30,901 bases of DNA, taken from contig JACMLA010000306.1 of the NCBI GenBank assembly GCA_014379815.1, forward strand, positions 1 through 30,901. The letters run 5' to 3'. Every line of letters starts with the position of its first letter. The stretch's first letter is position 1. This DNA comes from Bryobacteraceae bacterium (lineage in GTDB: Bacteria; Acidobacteriota; Terriglobia; Bryobacterales; Bryobacteraceae). A program made the translations under genes and the position numbers. The notes beneath the pieces were generated by a model, which was not told the origin of the DNA, made no database searches, and saw nothing but the letters and a program-made list of their open reading frames with translations. Of the stretch, positions 15,476 to 25,752 are shown one piece after another.

Positions 15476-16495
15476 TTACTGCCGAAGAAAATCAGGTACA
15501 GCCACTAGCCGCATTCCGGTAGCTTGTAATAGCGCGGCAAGGTCATTCTGATTTATTTTCTCTTTCGGCTCAGGCGGCGGCACAGTTCTTGATGACGCGG
15601 GTTGTCCCTGTGTGGTGATCACCTGTTCAAAACCGCCAGGCAAATAGAAGTTTAGGATCCGCGCTGTTTCAGAATCTACCCGGAAGCTATGAACTGTCTG
15701 GCGAGGTATGTAAACGAAAGCACCGGCCGGAGCTTCACTTACTAAGTTGCCGGCCTGAAACGTAATCTGGCCGTCAATGACATAGATCGCTTCGTCCTGG
15801 TCGTGCGTGTGTGGAGGTGGTCCAGACAGTCTGGGACAGACTTCTTCCAGCAAAGAGAAGGATCCACCTGTTTGGTCCACTGACGCCAGAACGGACCACA
15901 GAATCTGTTGTTGCCAGAACGTTGGAGCATCCGCCGCGGAGGCGCCATATGGCTTATAGCGATTCCACGGACTGGCTTTAGTGACGCTGTTCTTCTCGTC
16001 CGGCATATCGGCGAAAGGTAATCCCAGTACCGCTTCCTGGCCATACTCCCGTGAGAGCTCCGCCACAATCGAGCGAGGCGGTATGGGTACCGCATTCGGC
16101 GGTGGAGGCGTACGCTCCTGTGCTGGAGCAGCGATACTCATCAGGATCATCTCGAATCCCGCAGGTGTATAGAAATTGAGAACGCGCGTGTTTGGTTTGT
16201 CGACCACAAAACTGTGGTCTGTCAGCCGCGGAACGAAGACGAATGTGCCCGGTCCCGCCTTGACAGTTTCGCCACCCGCCTGAAACGTGCAGCCACCTTC
16301 GAGCACGTAGAATCCTTCATCCTGCGTATGTGTGTGTGTGGGCGGACCACCAATGCCGGTGGCGCAGACCTGTTCAATGAGAGTAAATTGATTGCCCGTG
16401 AGAACACCTGTGGCAAGAGGGAGCCAGAGGTTATCAATTAGCCAGAAGGCAGGTGCGTTCTGGTTTGTGAGGACGTAGGGTTCAGTTATAGACAT
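15476..16495 (-). CDS. Bicupin protein, quercetin-dioxygenase-like
   Basis: The 339-residue protein consists of two cupin domains from an internal duplication. The first metal motif is PPTHTHTQDEGFYVLEGG with GTFVFVPRLTDHSF, at about 55-100. The second is PPPHTHDQDEAIYVIDG with GAFVYIPRQTVHSF in the C-terminal half. Both keep the HxH...E...H metal ligands, so both sites may bind Fe, Ni, Mn or Cu. The two-domain layout resembles quercetin 2,3-dioxygenases and pirin-like proteins, but the substrate cannot be read from sequence. There is no signal peptide. The stop lies 6 bp from the YHS gene stop (convergent), and the start is divergent from tonB. Confidence 0.82.
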   Translation of the reverse strand: MSITEPYVLTNQNAPAFWLIDNLWLPLATGVLTGNQFTLIEQVCATGIGGPPTHTHTQDEGFYVLEGGCTFQAGGETVKAGPGTFVFVPRLTDHSFVVDKPNTRVLNFYTPAGFEMILMSIAAPAQERTPPPPNAVPIPPRSIVAELSREYGQEAVLGLPFADMPDEKNSVTKASPWNRYKPYGASAADAPTFWQQQILWSVLASVDQTGGSFSLLEEVCPRLSGPPPHTHDQDEAIYVIDGQITFQAGNLVSEAPAGAFVYIPRQTVHSFRVDSETARILNFYLPGGFEQVITTQGQPASSRTVPPPEPKEKINQNDLAALLQATGMRLVAVPDFLRQ

Positions 16496-16562
16496 AGAGT
16501 GTGTTTACGATTCGTCGCAGTCGAAAGGGAACCCGGCAGAGCAACCCGGTGTCTGTGTTGAC

Positions 16563-17292
16563 ATGTTCGAGCAATCCGTACTTACCGACAATCGCACGCC
16601 GTGGAGCCTCGCCCTGTCCACAATGTTACAGGCAGCCATTTGTGCCGCAATTCTGCTGGTATCGGTCTGGAGTTTCGATAAATTACCTGTTCTTTCCTTA
16701 CCAGTCGCGCTGCCGCCGCTTCCCCGCTTGCATGACATAGCCGTCAAGCTTGTGCCTGCGCATCAGCCCGGCGCTAAAACCGCGTCTGGCCTGACCGCTC
16801 CGTCAGCTGCAAAACCCTTTCTTGCGCCGTCACGCGTTCCAGTAGGCGTCGCTTCTGTGGTCGACAACCTTGCTATTGCTTCCATGCCTGACATAGCCGT
16901 GGGACAAGGGAACGGTGCCGGCGTAGCAGGCGCGTTGCCAGGAGGCAATGGTTCCGTGCTGGATGGCATAGCTCCTCCACCAAAGCCGTCCAGGACTAAT
17001 GAGGTCACACACAGTGCTTCCAAGCCTCATCTTCGCCTTGGTGGAGATGTGCTGGCAGCGAAACTGATCCAAAAGGTATTGCCTGGCTATCCGCCGCTTG
17101 CCAGAAGCGCGCGAATCTCTGGGCGTGTACAGCTGATGAGTGTCATTGCAAGAGACGGTTCAGTGCAGAATCTGCAGGTCGTCAGCGGTCATCCTCTGCT
17201 GGTAAAAGCTGCTGTGGATGCCGTGAGTCAGTGGCGCTATTCGCCAACGATGCTGAATGGAGAGCCTGTCGAAGTGATGGCCCCGATCGAAG

Positions 17293-17315
<23 letters not shown>
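16563..17315 (+). CDS. TonB-family energy transducer
   Basis: The 250-residue protein has a short cytoplasmic N-terminus, one membrane anchor at about 16-40 (LALSTMLQAAICAAILLVSVW), a periplasmic Pro/Gly-rich linker and a C-terminal TonB domain at about 165-250 (KVLPGYPPLARSARISGRVQLMSVIARDGSVQNLQVVSGHPLLVKAAVDAVSQWRYSP). It should carry proton-motive energy from ExbB/ExbD to outer-membrane receptors; neither partner nor receptor is in the window. ATG 16563 lacks a clear Shine-Dalgarno. Its 3' end overlaps the convergent DedA gene by 23 bp. Confidence 0.86.
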
Positions 17316-19898
<2,583 letters not shown>

Positions 19899-19912
19899 TT
19901 ACAATTGCTTCT

Positions 19913-19918
19913 GAGGAG
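19913..19918 (+). promoter_or_regulatory. Shine-Dalgarno supporting an ATC start
   Basis: GAGGAG ends 8 nt before ATC 19927, an ideal spacing. A TACAAT box at 19900-19905 could be a -10 element placing transcription start near 19912. No ATG, GTG or TTG occurs in this frame between the stop at 19912-19914 and GTG 20053. Confidence 0.55.
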
Positions 19919-19926
19919 TTCGCTCT

Positions 19927-20889
19927 ATCGCGATCTGGCACAACGCTTTCCTCATCTACAATCCATCGGCGGGGAAGCTGAAAGGGACAAGCGGCCGACT
20001 TCTCCAACGTACCATCGACGCATTACGGACGCAGGGCCACACCATCACTGCGGTGCCTACCCATGGTCAGGGCACGGCAGGCTCAATCGCGGCCGAGTCT
20101 GTCGCCGGCGGTGCAGACCTGATCATTGCGGCTGGCGGTGACGGCACAATTAATGAGGTCGCTAATGGCCTGATAGGCACAAACGCCCCAGTCGAGTCCA
20201 ACACCCACGTACCAATCGCGATCCTGCCGGGCGGCACCGCCAATGTTCTTTCCGTGGAGCTTGGCCTCGGTACCAGCATGATTCGCGCCGCGGAGCGGCT
20301 AAGTGATCTGGTGCCGGAGAGGATCGCTGCGGGCCAACTGGAAAGCGCGTCAGAGTCCCGACACTTCCTGCTGATGGCGGGCGCAGGCTTCGACGCAATG
20401 ATCGTCTACTCGCTGAGTGCCGCGCTGAAGGAGAAACTGGGTCGCGCCGCTTACTGGGTGGGAGGCTTCCAGCACCTCGGCCGCCCATTGCCCCAGTTCC
20501 ACGTTCGCGTGAATGGCAATGTTTCCCAATGCAGCTTCGCTCTGGCAACGCGGGTCCGCAACTACGGAGGCGATCTGACTATCGCCCGTGAGGCCTCTCT
20601 TTTCAGCAAACACTTTGAACTGGTGCTGTTTCAGGGCACCAGTTCGCTGCCGTACTTTCGCTATCTGCTTGGTATCGTGACCGGCACCCTGGCTCAAATG
20701 CCAGGCGTCTCTATTGTGCGGACCGATTCAGCCTCTTTCGAGTCTGCCGGAGACAGCGGAGTCTACATCCAGATTGATGGCGAAATCGCGGGACGCTTGC
20801 CCGCCACACTCCGCATCGTACCCGACGCAATCACCCTGCTGGTTCCCGAAGCGTTTCGGACCAGGCATCAGCGAAACGGCCATGGATAA
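19927..20889 (+). CDS. Diacylglycerol kinase-family lipid kinase, apparent ATC start
   Basis: The catalytic domain begins FLIYNPSAGK, the nucleotide-binding opening of the DagK/YegS/sphingosine-kinase family, followed by AAGGDGTINEVANGL with the GGDGT motif and by PGGTANVLSVELGL. The C-terminal domain is the usual beta-sandwich (AGAGFDAMIV, IQIDGEI). Read from ATC 19927 the protein has about 320 residues, a normal length. Starting at the first standard codon (GTG 20053) would remove 42 residues, including FLIYNPSAGK. The upstream frame is closed by TGA 19912-19914. An ATC start with a good Shine-Dalgarno is the simplest reading; a sequencing error is the alternative. It likely phosphorylates a lipid at the inner membrane. 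It overlaps the next gene by 8 bp. Confidence 0.85.
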   Translation: MAIWHNAFLIYNPSAGKLKGTSGRLLQRTIDALRTQGHTITAVPTHGQGTAGSIAAESVAGGADLIIAAGGDGTINEVANGLIGTNAPVESNTHVPIAILPGGTANVLSVELGLGTSMIRAAERLSDLVPERIAAGQLESASESRHFLLMAGAGFDAMIVYSLSAALKEKLGRAAYWVGGFQHLGRPLPQFHVRVNGNVSQCSFALATRVRNYGGDLTIAREASLFSKHFELVLFQGTSSLPYFRYLLGIVTGTLAQMPGVSIVRTDSASFESAGDSGVYIQIDGEIAGRLPATLRIVPDAITLLVPEAFRTRHQRNGHG

Positions 20890-21835
20890 CCTGACCCACA
20901 CCCTCACCGGGCTAATGCTGAGCCGCGCTGGCCTGCGACACTTCCATCCCCGCGCTTCTTTACTGTTGATGCTTGCCGCAAACGCCCCGGACAGCGATGT
21001 GGTGAGCGCCGCCGGCGGAGTTGCCACCTACTTTCAGTACCATCGCGGGATCACACATGCATTGGTCTTCGTGCCGATTATGGCGTTGCTCCCAGTCCTG
21101 ATTGTATGGGCAATTTATAGAAAGCACCCGCCTCTGTTCCTGAGGGCGTGGCTGCTGTCAATGGCTGGAGTAGCGAGCCACCTTCTGCTCGATCTGACGA
21201 ACCCGTACGGCATACGTTTATTTCTTCCATGGGATACGTCGTGGCCCATGCTCTCGATCACCTCTGTAGTCGACGTCTGGATATGGGCCGTCTTGTTGTT
21301 TGCTGTGGCTGCCCCTGTCCTGAGCCGCCTGGTTAGTTCGGAGATCGGTGCGCGGAGTAGCAGCGGTCAGGGTATAGCGGTTGCGGCGCTGCTGCTGATG
21401 ACGGTGTACGACACAGGCCGGTGGTTTCTGCACCAGAGAGCGGTGTCGGTCCTTGAAGCACAAAACTATGGCGGCGAGGTTCCGCTAAGAGTGTTTGCTC
21501 TGCCGGATAAGCTCAATCCCTTTCAGTGGGACGGAGTGATCGAAACGCAGGCATCCTTCGCACAACGCCGCATATTCCTCACGGGCGTTCAGGAAGACAG
21601 CCCACCAAAGATTTCCTACAAACCGGAGTCGTCGCTCGCGATTGAAGCTGCGGCCCGGGACCCCCTGGTGAGAAACTTGCGTGAGTTCTCAAAGGCCCCT
21701 CTCTGGACAGTGACGCCTGCCCCAGAGGTGGAAAACGCAACCAAAGTCGGAACAACAGACTTGTTTTTTGGTTTCACTGCAACCGCGATTGTCGACAGCA
21801 CGAACCGCGTCGTTTCGTCGCAATTTCACTTCTGA
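20882..21835 (+). CDS. YdjM-like membrane-bound metal-dependent hydrolase
   Basis: The 317-residue polytopic protein begins MDNLTHTLTGLMLSRAGL, the family's N-terminal His motif, followed by NAPDSDVV, YHRGITHAL and SHLLLDLTNPYGI. These His/Asp residues form the putative metal site of the LexA-regulated YdjM (DUF457) family. Several membrane helices lie at about 55-80, 85-105 and 130-155, and the C-terminal 140 residues are extracytoplasmic-like. The substrate is unknown; lipid is plausible. ATG 20882 is chosen because the family motif starts there; the frame is open back to 20714 but that part lies within the kinase gene. It overlaps the kinase gene by 8 bp and the convergent FlgM-like gene by 10 bp. 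Confidence 0.85.
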   Translation: MDNLTHTLTGLMLSRAGLRHFHPRASLLLMLAANAPDSDVVSAAGGVATYFQYHRGITHALVFVPIMALLPVLIVWAIYRKHPPLFLRAWLLSMAGVASHLLLDLTNPYGIRLFLPWDTSWPMLSITSVVDVWIWAVLLFAVAAPVLSRLVSSEIGARSSSGQGIAVAALLLMTVYDTGRWFLHQRAVSVLEAQNYGGEVPLRVFALPDKLNPFQWDGVIETQASFAQRRIFLTGVQEDSPPKISYKPESSLAIEAAARDPLVRNLREFSKAPLWTVTPAPEVENATKVGTTDLFFGFTATAIVDSTNRVVSSQFHF

Positions 21836-22026
21836 TTGTTGTCGGGTTTCGGAACGAACAACGTGCTGTGCAGGAGTTTGTCGGCAAGGCTGTCGGCATC
21901 CACCTCATAGCGCCCCTCTCGGATCTCAGCAGCAATCCGCTCCAGAAGAGCTTCGCGCTCGGGAGTGCCTTCCGTTGTTTCGCGTAACCGAAAGGCGAGA
22001 GCTGCGAGAGACGTTTCGCCCGGCAC
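21826..22026 (-). CDS. Short FlgM-like anti-sigma-28 protein
   Basis: The 66-residue protein has the FlgM C-terminal pattern: EALLERIAAEIREGRYEVDADSLADKLLHSTLF, with I-x-x-G-x-Y-x-V-D-x-x-x-x-A as in sigma-28-binding helices. It is shorter than classical FlgM (about 95 residues), missing most of the disordered N-terminal part. FlgM binds and inhibits flagellar sigma factor FliA. No flagellar gene is near, so it may act on another sigma factor or be a stand-alone regulator. The start is GTG 22026, just after an in-frame TGA. It follows the GSP17M-like gene by 26 bp on the same strand, so the two may share a message. Confidence 0.72.
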   Translation of the reverse strand: MPGETSLAALAFRLRETTEGTPEREALLERIAAEIREGRYEVDADSLADKLLHSTLFVPKPDNNQK

Positions 22027-22052
22027 GACTCAGAGTACCACCTGCGGCGGCA

Positions 22053-22592
22053 CTACGTTTCGCTGCGATTGCTCCCGCGTACCTTCCCTTCTTCGCCTAC
22101 CGACACATCTTCTGCGCCGGTATTCACGAGTAGTTCTTTGGCCCGGTTCACGGCAATCCGGTCGCGGCAATGTATTGAGATCAGCGCTCCACCTGACCGG
22201 ATACGGCCCTCATATCTTTTGGCTTCGTACTCCGGAATACCGAGACCCACAAGAGCTCCGCCAAGTCCCCCAAGGACAGTACCAGCGCCGAGACCTGCGA
22301 GGGCCGCCATGATCGGCCCAGCGGCAATAAATGGCCCAATTCCGGGAATCGCGAGAGCTCCGATACCAGCCAGCCAGCCTAGCGCGCCACCAACGACACC
22401 AACCGTCGCCGCGCCCGCTGTGGCCCGTTCCGGTGCTTTCGTATGCTTCTCGTATCCAATGTCTTTGGTGCCCACATTGTCAGGCAAAAGTACAGACACA
22501 TCTTCGACAGGAAGACCGGTTGCACGCAACGCCTCTACCCCTTCTTCTGCTTGTTCCCTGGTTGCGTAAAGACCGTAAACAGCATGAGCCAT
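22053..22592 (-). CDS. GSP17M-like general stress protein
   Basis: The 179-residue protein begins with a GSP17M-type domain (AVYGLYATREQAEEGVEALRATGLPVEDVSVLLPD). A central glycine-zipper hydrophobic stretch follows at about 60-120 (GAATVGVVGGALGWLAGIGALAIPGIGPFIAAGPIMAAL, then GLGAGTVLGGLGGALVGLGIP). The C-terminal part GGALISIHCRDRIAVNRAKELLVNTGAEDVSV resembles the N-terminal half. Such proteins are stress-induced and may insert in membranes. ATG 22592 is fixed by a strong GAGGAGG Shine-Dalgarno 7 nt upstream. It is divergent from the next gene, leaving about 140 bp of shared regulatory DNA. Confidence 0.78.
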   Translation of the reverse strand: MAHAVYGLYATREQAEEGVEALRATGLPVEDVSVLLPDNVGTKDIGYEKHTKAPERATAGAATVGVVGGALGWLAGIGALAIPGIGPFIAAGPIMAALAGLGAGTVLGGLGGALVGLGIPEYEAKRYEGRIRSGGALISIHCRDRIAVNRAKELLVNTGAEDVSVGEEGKVRGSNRSET

Positions 22593-22734
22593 GTACAAAC
22601 CTCCTCGTCATAGACGCACAGAAGGGAAAAAGCGCATCGCGGCGAAAGTGACTGGTCCGGGTTTTGGTGGTACTCTGACAAATGTCTTGAACACACGACA
22701 CTGTCCTTTTCTCGCAACAGCGTGTGCTCGCCTG

Positions 22735-23220
22735 ATGCAACGTCTGGCATGCATCGCGCTTCTCGCGGGAGCGTTTGCTGCGGGACAAGATTCTTCAAGA
22801 CCGGCGGTGATGGTCACGGGAGATGTCAAACAGCCTCTGACACTGACGGCAGAAGACATCGCCGAAATGCCACGCGCCAGTGTCCGTTTGAAAACCAATG
22901 GCGTCGACATCGTGTATCAGGGCGTCTGGCTTCACGAGGTGCTAAAGCGAGCTGGTGTTCCATCAGGGAGTGACTTGCGAGGCAAGGCCCTGACCACCTA
23001 TCTGCTGGCAGAAGCGAGTGACGGCTATCAGGTTATCTTTTCACTGGCAGAACTGGATCCAGCCTTAATCGAGAACGAAGTTCTGTTAGCCGATACCGCT
23101 GATGGCAAACCCTTGTCCGGATCGCAGGGAAGATTCCGCATTATCGCCTCGAAGGAAAAACGACCCGCGCGATCCGTGCGCATGCTGACCAGCCTTAAAG
23201 TGGTTCGACTCAGCCACTAG
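22735..23220 (+). CDS. Exported molybdopterin-oxidoreductase-fold protein lacking the cofactor cysteine
   Basis: The 161-residue protein has a signal peptide (MQRLACIALLAGAFAAG). The mature part matches the small sulphite-oxidase-fold family: GDVKQPLTLTAEDIAEMP, GVWLHEVLKRAGVP, DGYQVIFSLAELDP, NEVLLADTADGKPLSG and RSVRMLTSLKVV. In catalytic members a cysteine ligates molybdenum; the mature protein here has no cysteine, so redox catalysis is doubtful and a binding role is more likely. ATG 22735 is chosen for the signal peptide; the frame is open upstream to 22591. It converges on the DUF4252 gene with a 6-bp gap. Confidence 0.72.
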   Translation: MQRLACIALLAGAFAAGQDSSRPAVMVTGDVKQPLTLTAEDIAEMPRASVRLKTNGVDIVYQGVWLHEVLKRAGVPSGSDLRGKALTTYLLAEASDGYQVIFSLAELDPALIENEVLLADTADGKPLSGSQGRFRIIASKEKRPARSVRMLTSLKVVRLSH

Positions 23221-23226
23221 CGCCAC

Positions 23227-23799
23227 TTAGTTTTCGTTCTCTTCTTCCTCGTCACGTTTCGCAGGAGCGGGTTTCTTCTTCTCTTCCGGGGCGGGAAAAC
23301 CGGTGTGGATGTTCGCTCCCGCCAGTGTTGCGAGTTTGTTCAGCGAGGACAGGTCCTTAGGACCAACGATATTGACTACCGTAAGTTCCGTCGCCTCGGC
23401 TGCCATAATCACCATCCCTCCGGCGTTCTCGCTTCGAAAAAACCACATTTCGGTGGTCTCATCGTCTTCTTTCACGTCGAGAAACTTACTCCAGCCAGGA
23501 TTGCCGGTAAGCTGCTTCCGGATCGGTTCCAGGTCCTTCAGATCGTACGACCCTTTCTTGTCGAACTCGAACGACCGGACTTGCATGACCTGCATTTCCT
23601 TGAGAAGCTTTTTCGCTGATTCTCCTCCTTTACCGTCCTGCAGGACCGATCCAGCAAGACCCAGGGTGTCGCCGTTCATGTTGATATTGGTTCTGTCTTT
23701 AGCCCTCGCATCCAGTTTGTCCAGGCTACTCAGATCCAGTTTCTGAGCCCAGGCCTGGCTAACCCCAATCAGTATTCCTAGAACCAATGCAGTTTTCAT
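23227..23799 (-). CDS. Exported DUF4252 protein
   Basis: The 190-residue protein has a signal peptide (MKTALVLGILIGVSQAWAQ), the DUF4252-like opening LDLSSLDKLDARAKD, a middle region RSFEFDKKGSYDLKDLEPIRKQL, and the terminal sequence TVVNIVGPKDLSSLNKLATLAG. The tail is rich in Lys and Glu (EEKKKPAPAKRDEEEENEN) and probably disordered. The domain has no established function; such genes often follow ECF sigma and anti-sigma genes, as here. It overlaps the anti-sigma gene by 4 bp. It may be a target or output of the sigma factor encoded at the head of the operon. Confidence 0.82.
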   Translation of the reverse strand: MKTALVLGILIGVSQAWAQKLDLSSLDKLDARAKDRTNINMNGDTLGLAGSVLQDGKGGESAKKLLKEMQVMQVRSFEFDKKGSYDLKDLEPIRKQLTGNPGWSKFLDVKEDDETTEMWFFRSENAGGMVIMAAEATELTVVNIVGPKDLSSLNKLATLAGANIHTGFPAPEEKKKPAPAKRDEEEENEN

Positions 23800-24149
23800 A
23801 AAACTCTTGCTCCTTTGTTGCGAATGAGTCGTAGTTTGGTCGCCTCGAGTTTGGCCGTTGTGATTTGCAAGGCAATTGCCAGCTCAGTTCTTGCCCGTTC
23901 CACTTTCGTTTTGTGGTCCTGCGCCCGCCTGTACCCCATCAGACTTGTGACGAGCATCGCCACTAGCAGCACAGCCATCGCTGGCGCCCAGGCGGTCCCA
24001 CCCACGAAGGCAAATCGTTGCCACCAGGACCCCGGCTGAACCTGTACCTGCTCTGGCAGCCTCGCCATCACACGGTCCGCGAATCCATCACGCGGTTCCC
24101 GCCGGCGCAGCGCGGTACTCAACGTTTCAATCAGCTTGTCGTCATTCAT
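23796..24149 (-). CDS. Membrane anti-sigma factor-like protein
   Basis: The 117-residue protein has a cytoplasmic N-terminus (MNDDKLIETLSTALRRREPRDGFADRVMARL), one membrane helix at about 52-72 (AWAPAMAVLLVAMLVTSLMGY), and a C-terminal helical tail that may form a coiled coil (TKVERARTELAIALQITTAKLEATKL). Its position between an ECF sigma gene and an exported protein gene, with 4-bp overlaps at both ends, points to a membrane-bound anti-sigma factor. There is no zinc HxxxCxxC motif. Topology after the helix is uncertain; the function is inferred from context. Confidence 0.68.
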   Translation of the reverse strand: MNDDKLIETLSTALRRREPRDGFADRVMARLPEQVQVQPGSWWQRFAFVGGTAWAPAMAVLLVAMLVTSLMGYRRAQDHKTKVERARTELAIALQITTAKLEATKLRLIRNKGARVL

Positions 24150-24703
24150 ACTTCAGCCCTCAGACGTCTCTCAAGTTTTTCGCGCAGCATCCCCAACGCC
24201 CGGTGCAATTGACTCTTTACCGTATTTACTGGCAGTCCCAGCACCTGCGCGATTTCAGTTGGCTCCATGTCTTCCTGATATCGCAGCAATACTAAAGCCC
24301 GCGCTCGCTCGGGAAGGGAAGCAGTCATCTTACGGATCTGCTCCTGGAGGAAGAAGTCCGTTTCCCTTCGATCTGTATCTGCCGGCTCTGGAATTTCGTC
24401 CAGCGCCAGCCTGGGACGATGTTTATCCCGCCTGGACTGGTCGATGCACCGGTGAAGTGTCACCCGCCGAAGCCAGTTGGTAACGTGCAGTGCGGATTCC
24501 AATTGGGGCAACGCACGATGCAGTTCCAGGAAGACCTCCTGTGCCAGTTCCTCCGCCACCCCTTCATCCCGCAAGCTGTGTACCGCGAGACTAAAGACCA
24601 TGGCCTGATTTCGGCGGACTAACTCCGCAAACGCATCCCGGTCGCCCGCGATGGCCTGCGCTACAGGATCTACTGCCGCCGTTTCCGACTCCGCTTGCCT
24701 CAC
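24146..24703 (-). CDS. ECF-type RNA polymerase sigma factor (second of two)
   Basis: From GTG 24703 the protein has 185 residues, a normal ECF length. Region 2 is DRDAFAELVRRNQAMVFSLAVHSLRDEGVAEELAQEVFLELHRALPQLE with WLRRVTLHRCIDQSRR, and region 4 is LPERARALVLLRYQEDMEPTEIAQVLGLPVNTVKSQLHRALGMLREKL. The frame is open up to 24892, but the extra 63 residues have no homology pattern and lie in the divergent promoter region. No good Shine-Dalgarno precedes GTG 24703. It heads an operon with the anti-sigma-like gene and the DUF4252 gene. Confidence 0.9.
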   Translation of the reverse strand: MRQAESETAAVDPVAQAIAGDRDAFAELVRRNQAMVFSLAVHSLRDEGVAEELAQEVFLELHRALPQLESALHVTNWLRRVTLHRCIDQSRRDKHRPRLALDEIPEPADTDRRETDFFLQEQIRKMTASLPERARALVLLRYQEDMEPTEIAQVLGLPVNTVKSQLHRALGMLREKLERRLRAEV

Positions 24704-24839
24704 TGATTCACAATACGTGGTCGTCAACCGGGCAGAATGCGAAATCTTGCAAGCGCTTGGGCAGCATTGTGACGAGCGAGCCAACGAGAGCGCCAGTGCC
24801 ACCGACTGCCGTACTGTCAAACAGAGTGAGAAAGTCCGA

Positions 24840-24853
24840 TTAACCCGCGTTAA
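24840..24853. promoter_or_regulatory. Inverted repeat in the sigma/cdaA divergent region
   Basis: TTAAC (24840-24844) and GTTAA (24849-24853) form an inverted repeat with a 4-bp spacer, 39 bp before the cdaA start. On the minus strand TTGACA (24820-24815) could be a -35 box for the sigma gene, but no convincing -10 follows at the right distance. Role unknown. Confidence 0.3.
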
Positions 24854-24891
24854 ACTGAGGGGACCGTGCAGCCCGGAAGGCATTCTGTTCA

Positions 24892-25752
24892 ATGCGTGTG
24901 CTCACTAGTCCGATCTCTTCAGCTTTGCCTGGCCTGACACCACTCGCAATCGCGGATATCTTAATCTTTGCTTTTCTGGTTTATCAGTTCTTTATGGCAG
25001 TTCGCGGGCGGCGGGCTGCGCATATTCTGGTTGGACTGCTTGTGGTCGTTGGTGTCTACGCCGTTGCGACGGCTCTTGGCCTCGAATTGATGCGAACTGC
25101 GATGGCCACCCTTGCGCCATACGCTCCCTTCGCACTCGTCGTTCTTTTTCAATCAGAGATTCGCCGCATGCTTGCACGGCTGGGTGGTGGCAGGTGGCTC
25201 TCGGTTGGGGGGCGTTTGCAAAAGCGGGAATTTGCAGAAGAGTTGGTTCTTGCACTGGTACAGCTGCAGCAACAAAAAGTAGGAGCACTTGTCGTCGTGG
25301 AACGTGATATCGGCCTGCGCAGTTTTATCGAAAGCGGAGTGTTGATGGAAGCTTTTCTGTCCCGTGATCTTTTGCTGACCATCTTTCATCCAGGTAGCGC
25401 TTTGCATGACGGGGCGGTAATCGTCCAAGGCGACAAGATTGCGGCCGCCGCCTGTTTTCTGCCTCTCACTGTCAGGCCTGCGCTCGCCAGGCATCTCGGT
25501 ACGCGCCACCGGGCGGGTATCGGCGTAACGGAAGAAACCGATTGCCTTTCCTTGATTGTTTCTGAGGAAACAGGACGAATCAGCGTCGCAGCGTTTGGTG
25601 AAATTGAGATTGACCTGAGTCAGGCACGTCTGGAACAGCGCATCACGGAGCATTTGATTCAACGCAAGAGTCCAAAGGGATCGGCTGACGTTGCCTCGTG
25701 GAGATCCGAAAATCTGGAAAGCGAGGCTGCCAGCGATGCGCGCGTTGACTGA
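24892..25752 (+). CDS. cdaA: Diadenylate cyclase (c-di-AMP synthase)
   Basis: This condenses two ATP into the second messenger c-di-AMP. The 286-residue protein has three N-terminal membrane helices (about 20-100), then a DAC domain with the active-site motifs DGAVIVQGDKI and GTRHRAGIGVTEETDC. The domain order is that of CdaA/DacA. It is followed by cdaR and glmM, the widely conserved partner order, supporting roles in cell-wall, potassium and osmotic homeostasis. ATG 24892 gives a normal N-terminus. Its end overlaps cdaR by 17 bp. Regulation is probably through the membrane partner CdaR. Confidence 0.95.
   Translation: MRVLTSPISSALPGLTPLAIADILIFAFLVYQFFMAVRGRRAAHILVGLLVVVGVYAVATALGLELMRTAMATLAPYAPFALVVLFQSEIRRMLARLGGGRWLSVGGRLQKREFAEELVLALVQLQQQKVGALVVVERDIGLRSFIESGVLMEAFLSRDLLLTIFHPGSALHDGAVIVQGDKIAAAACFLPLTVRPALARHLGTRHRAGIGVTEETDCLSLIVSEETGRISVAAFGEIEIDLSQARLEQRITEHLIQRKSPKGSADVASWRSENLESEAASDARVD

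Noticed and set aside
16528..16553. GGAAC...GTC as an ECF promoter for tonB
   Set aside because: The spacing of 18 bp is off and transcription would start almost at the ATG, leaving no leader; not enough to call.
20053..20889. GTG 20053 as start of the kinase-family gene
   Set aside because: It would remove the FLIYNPSAGK nucleotide-binding segment encoded in the same open frame just upstream.
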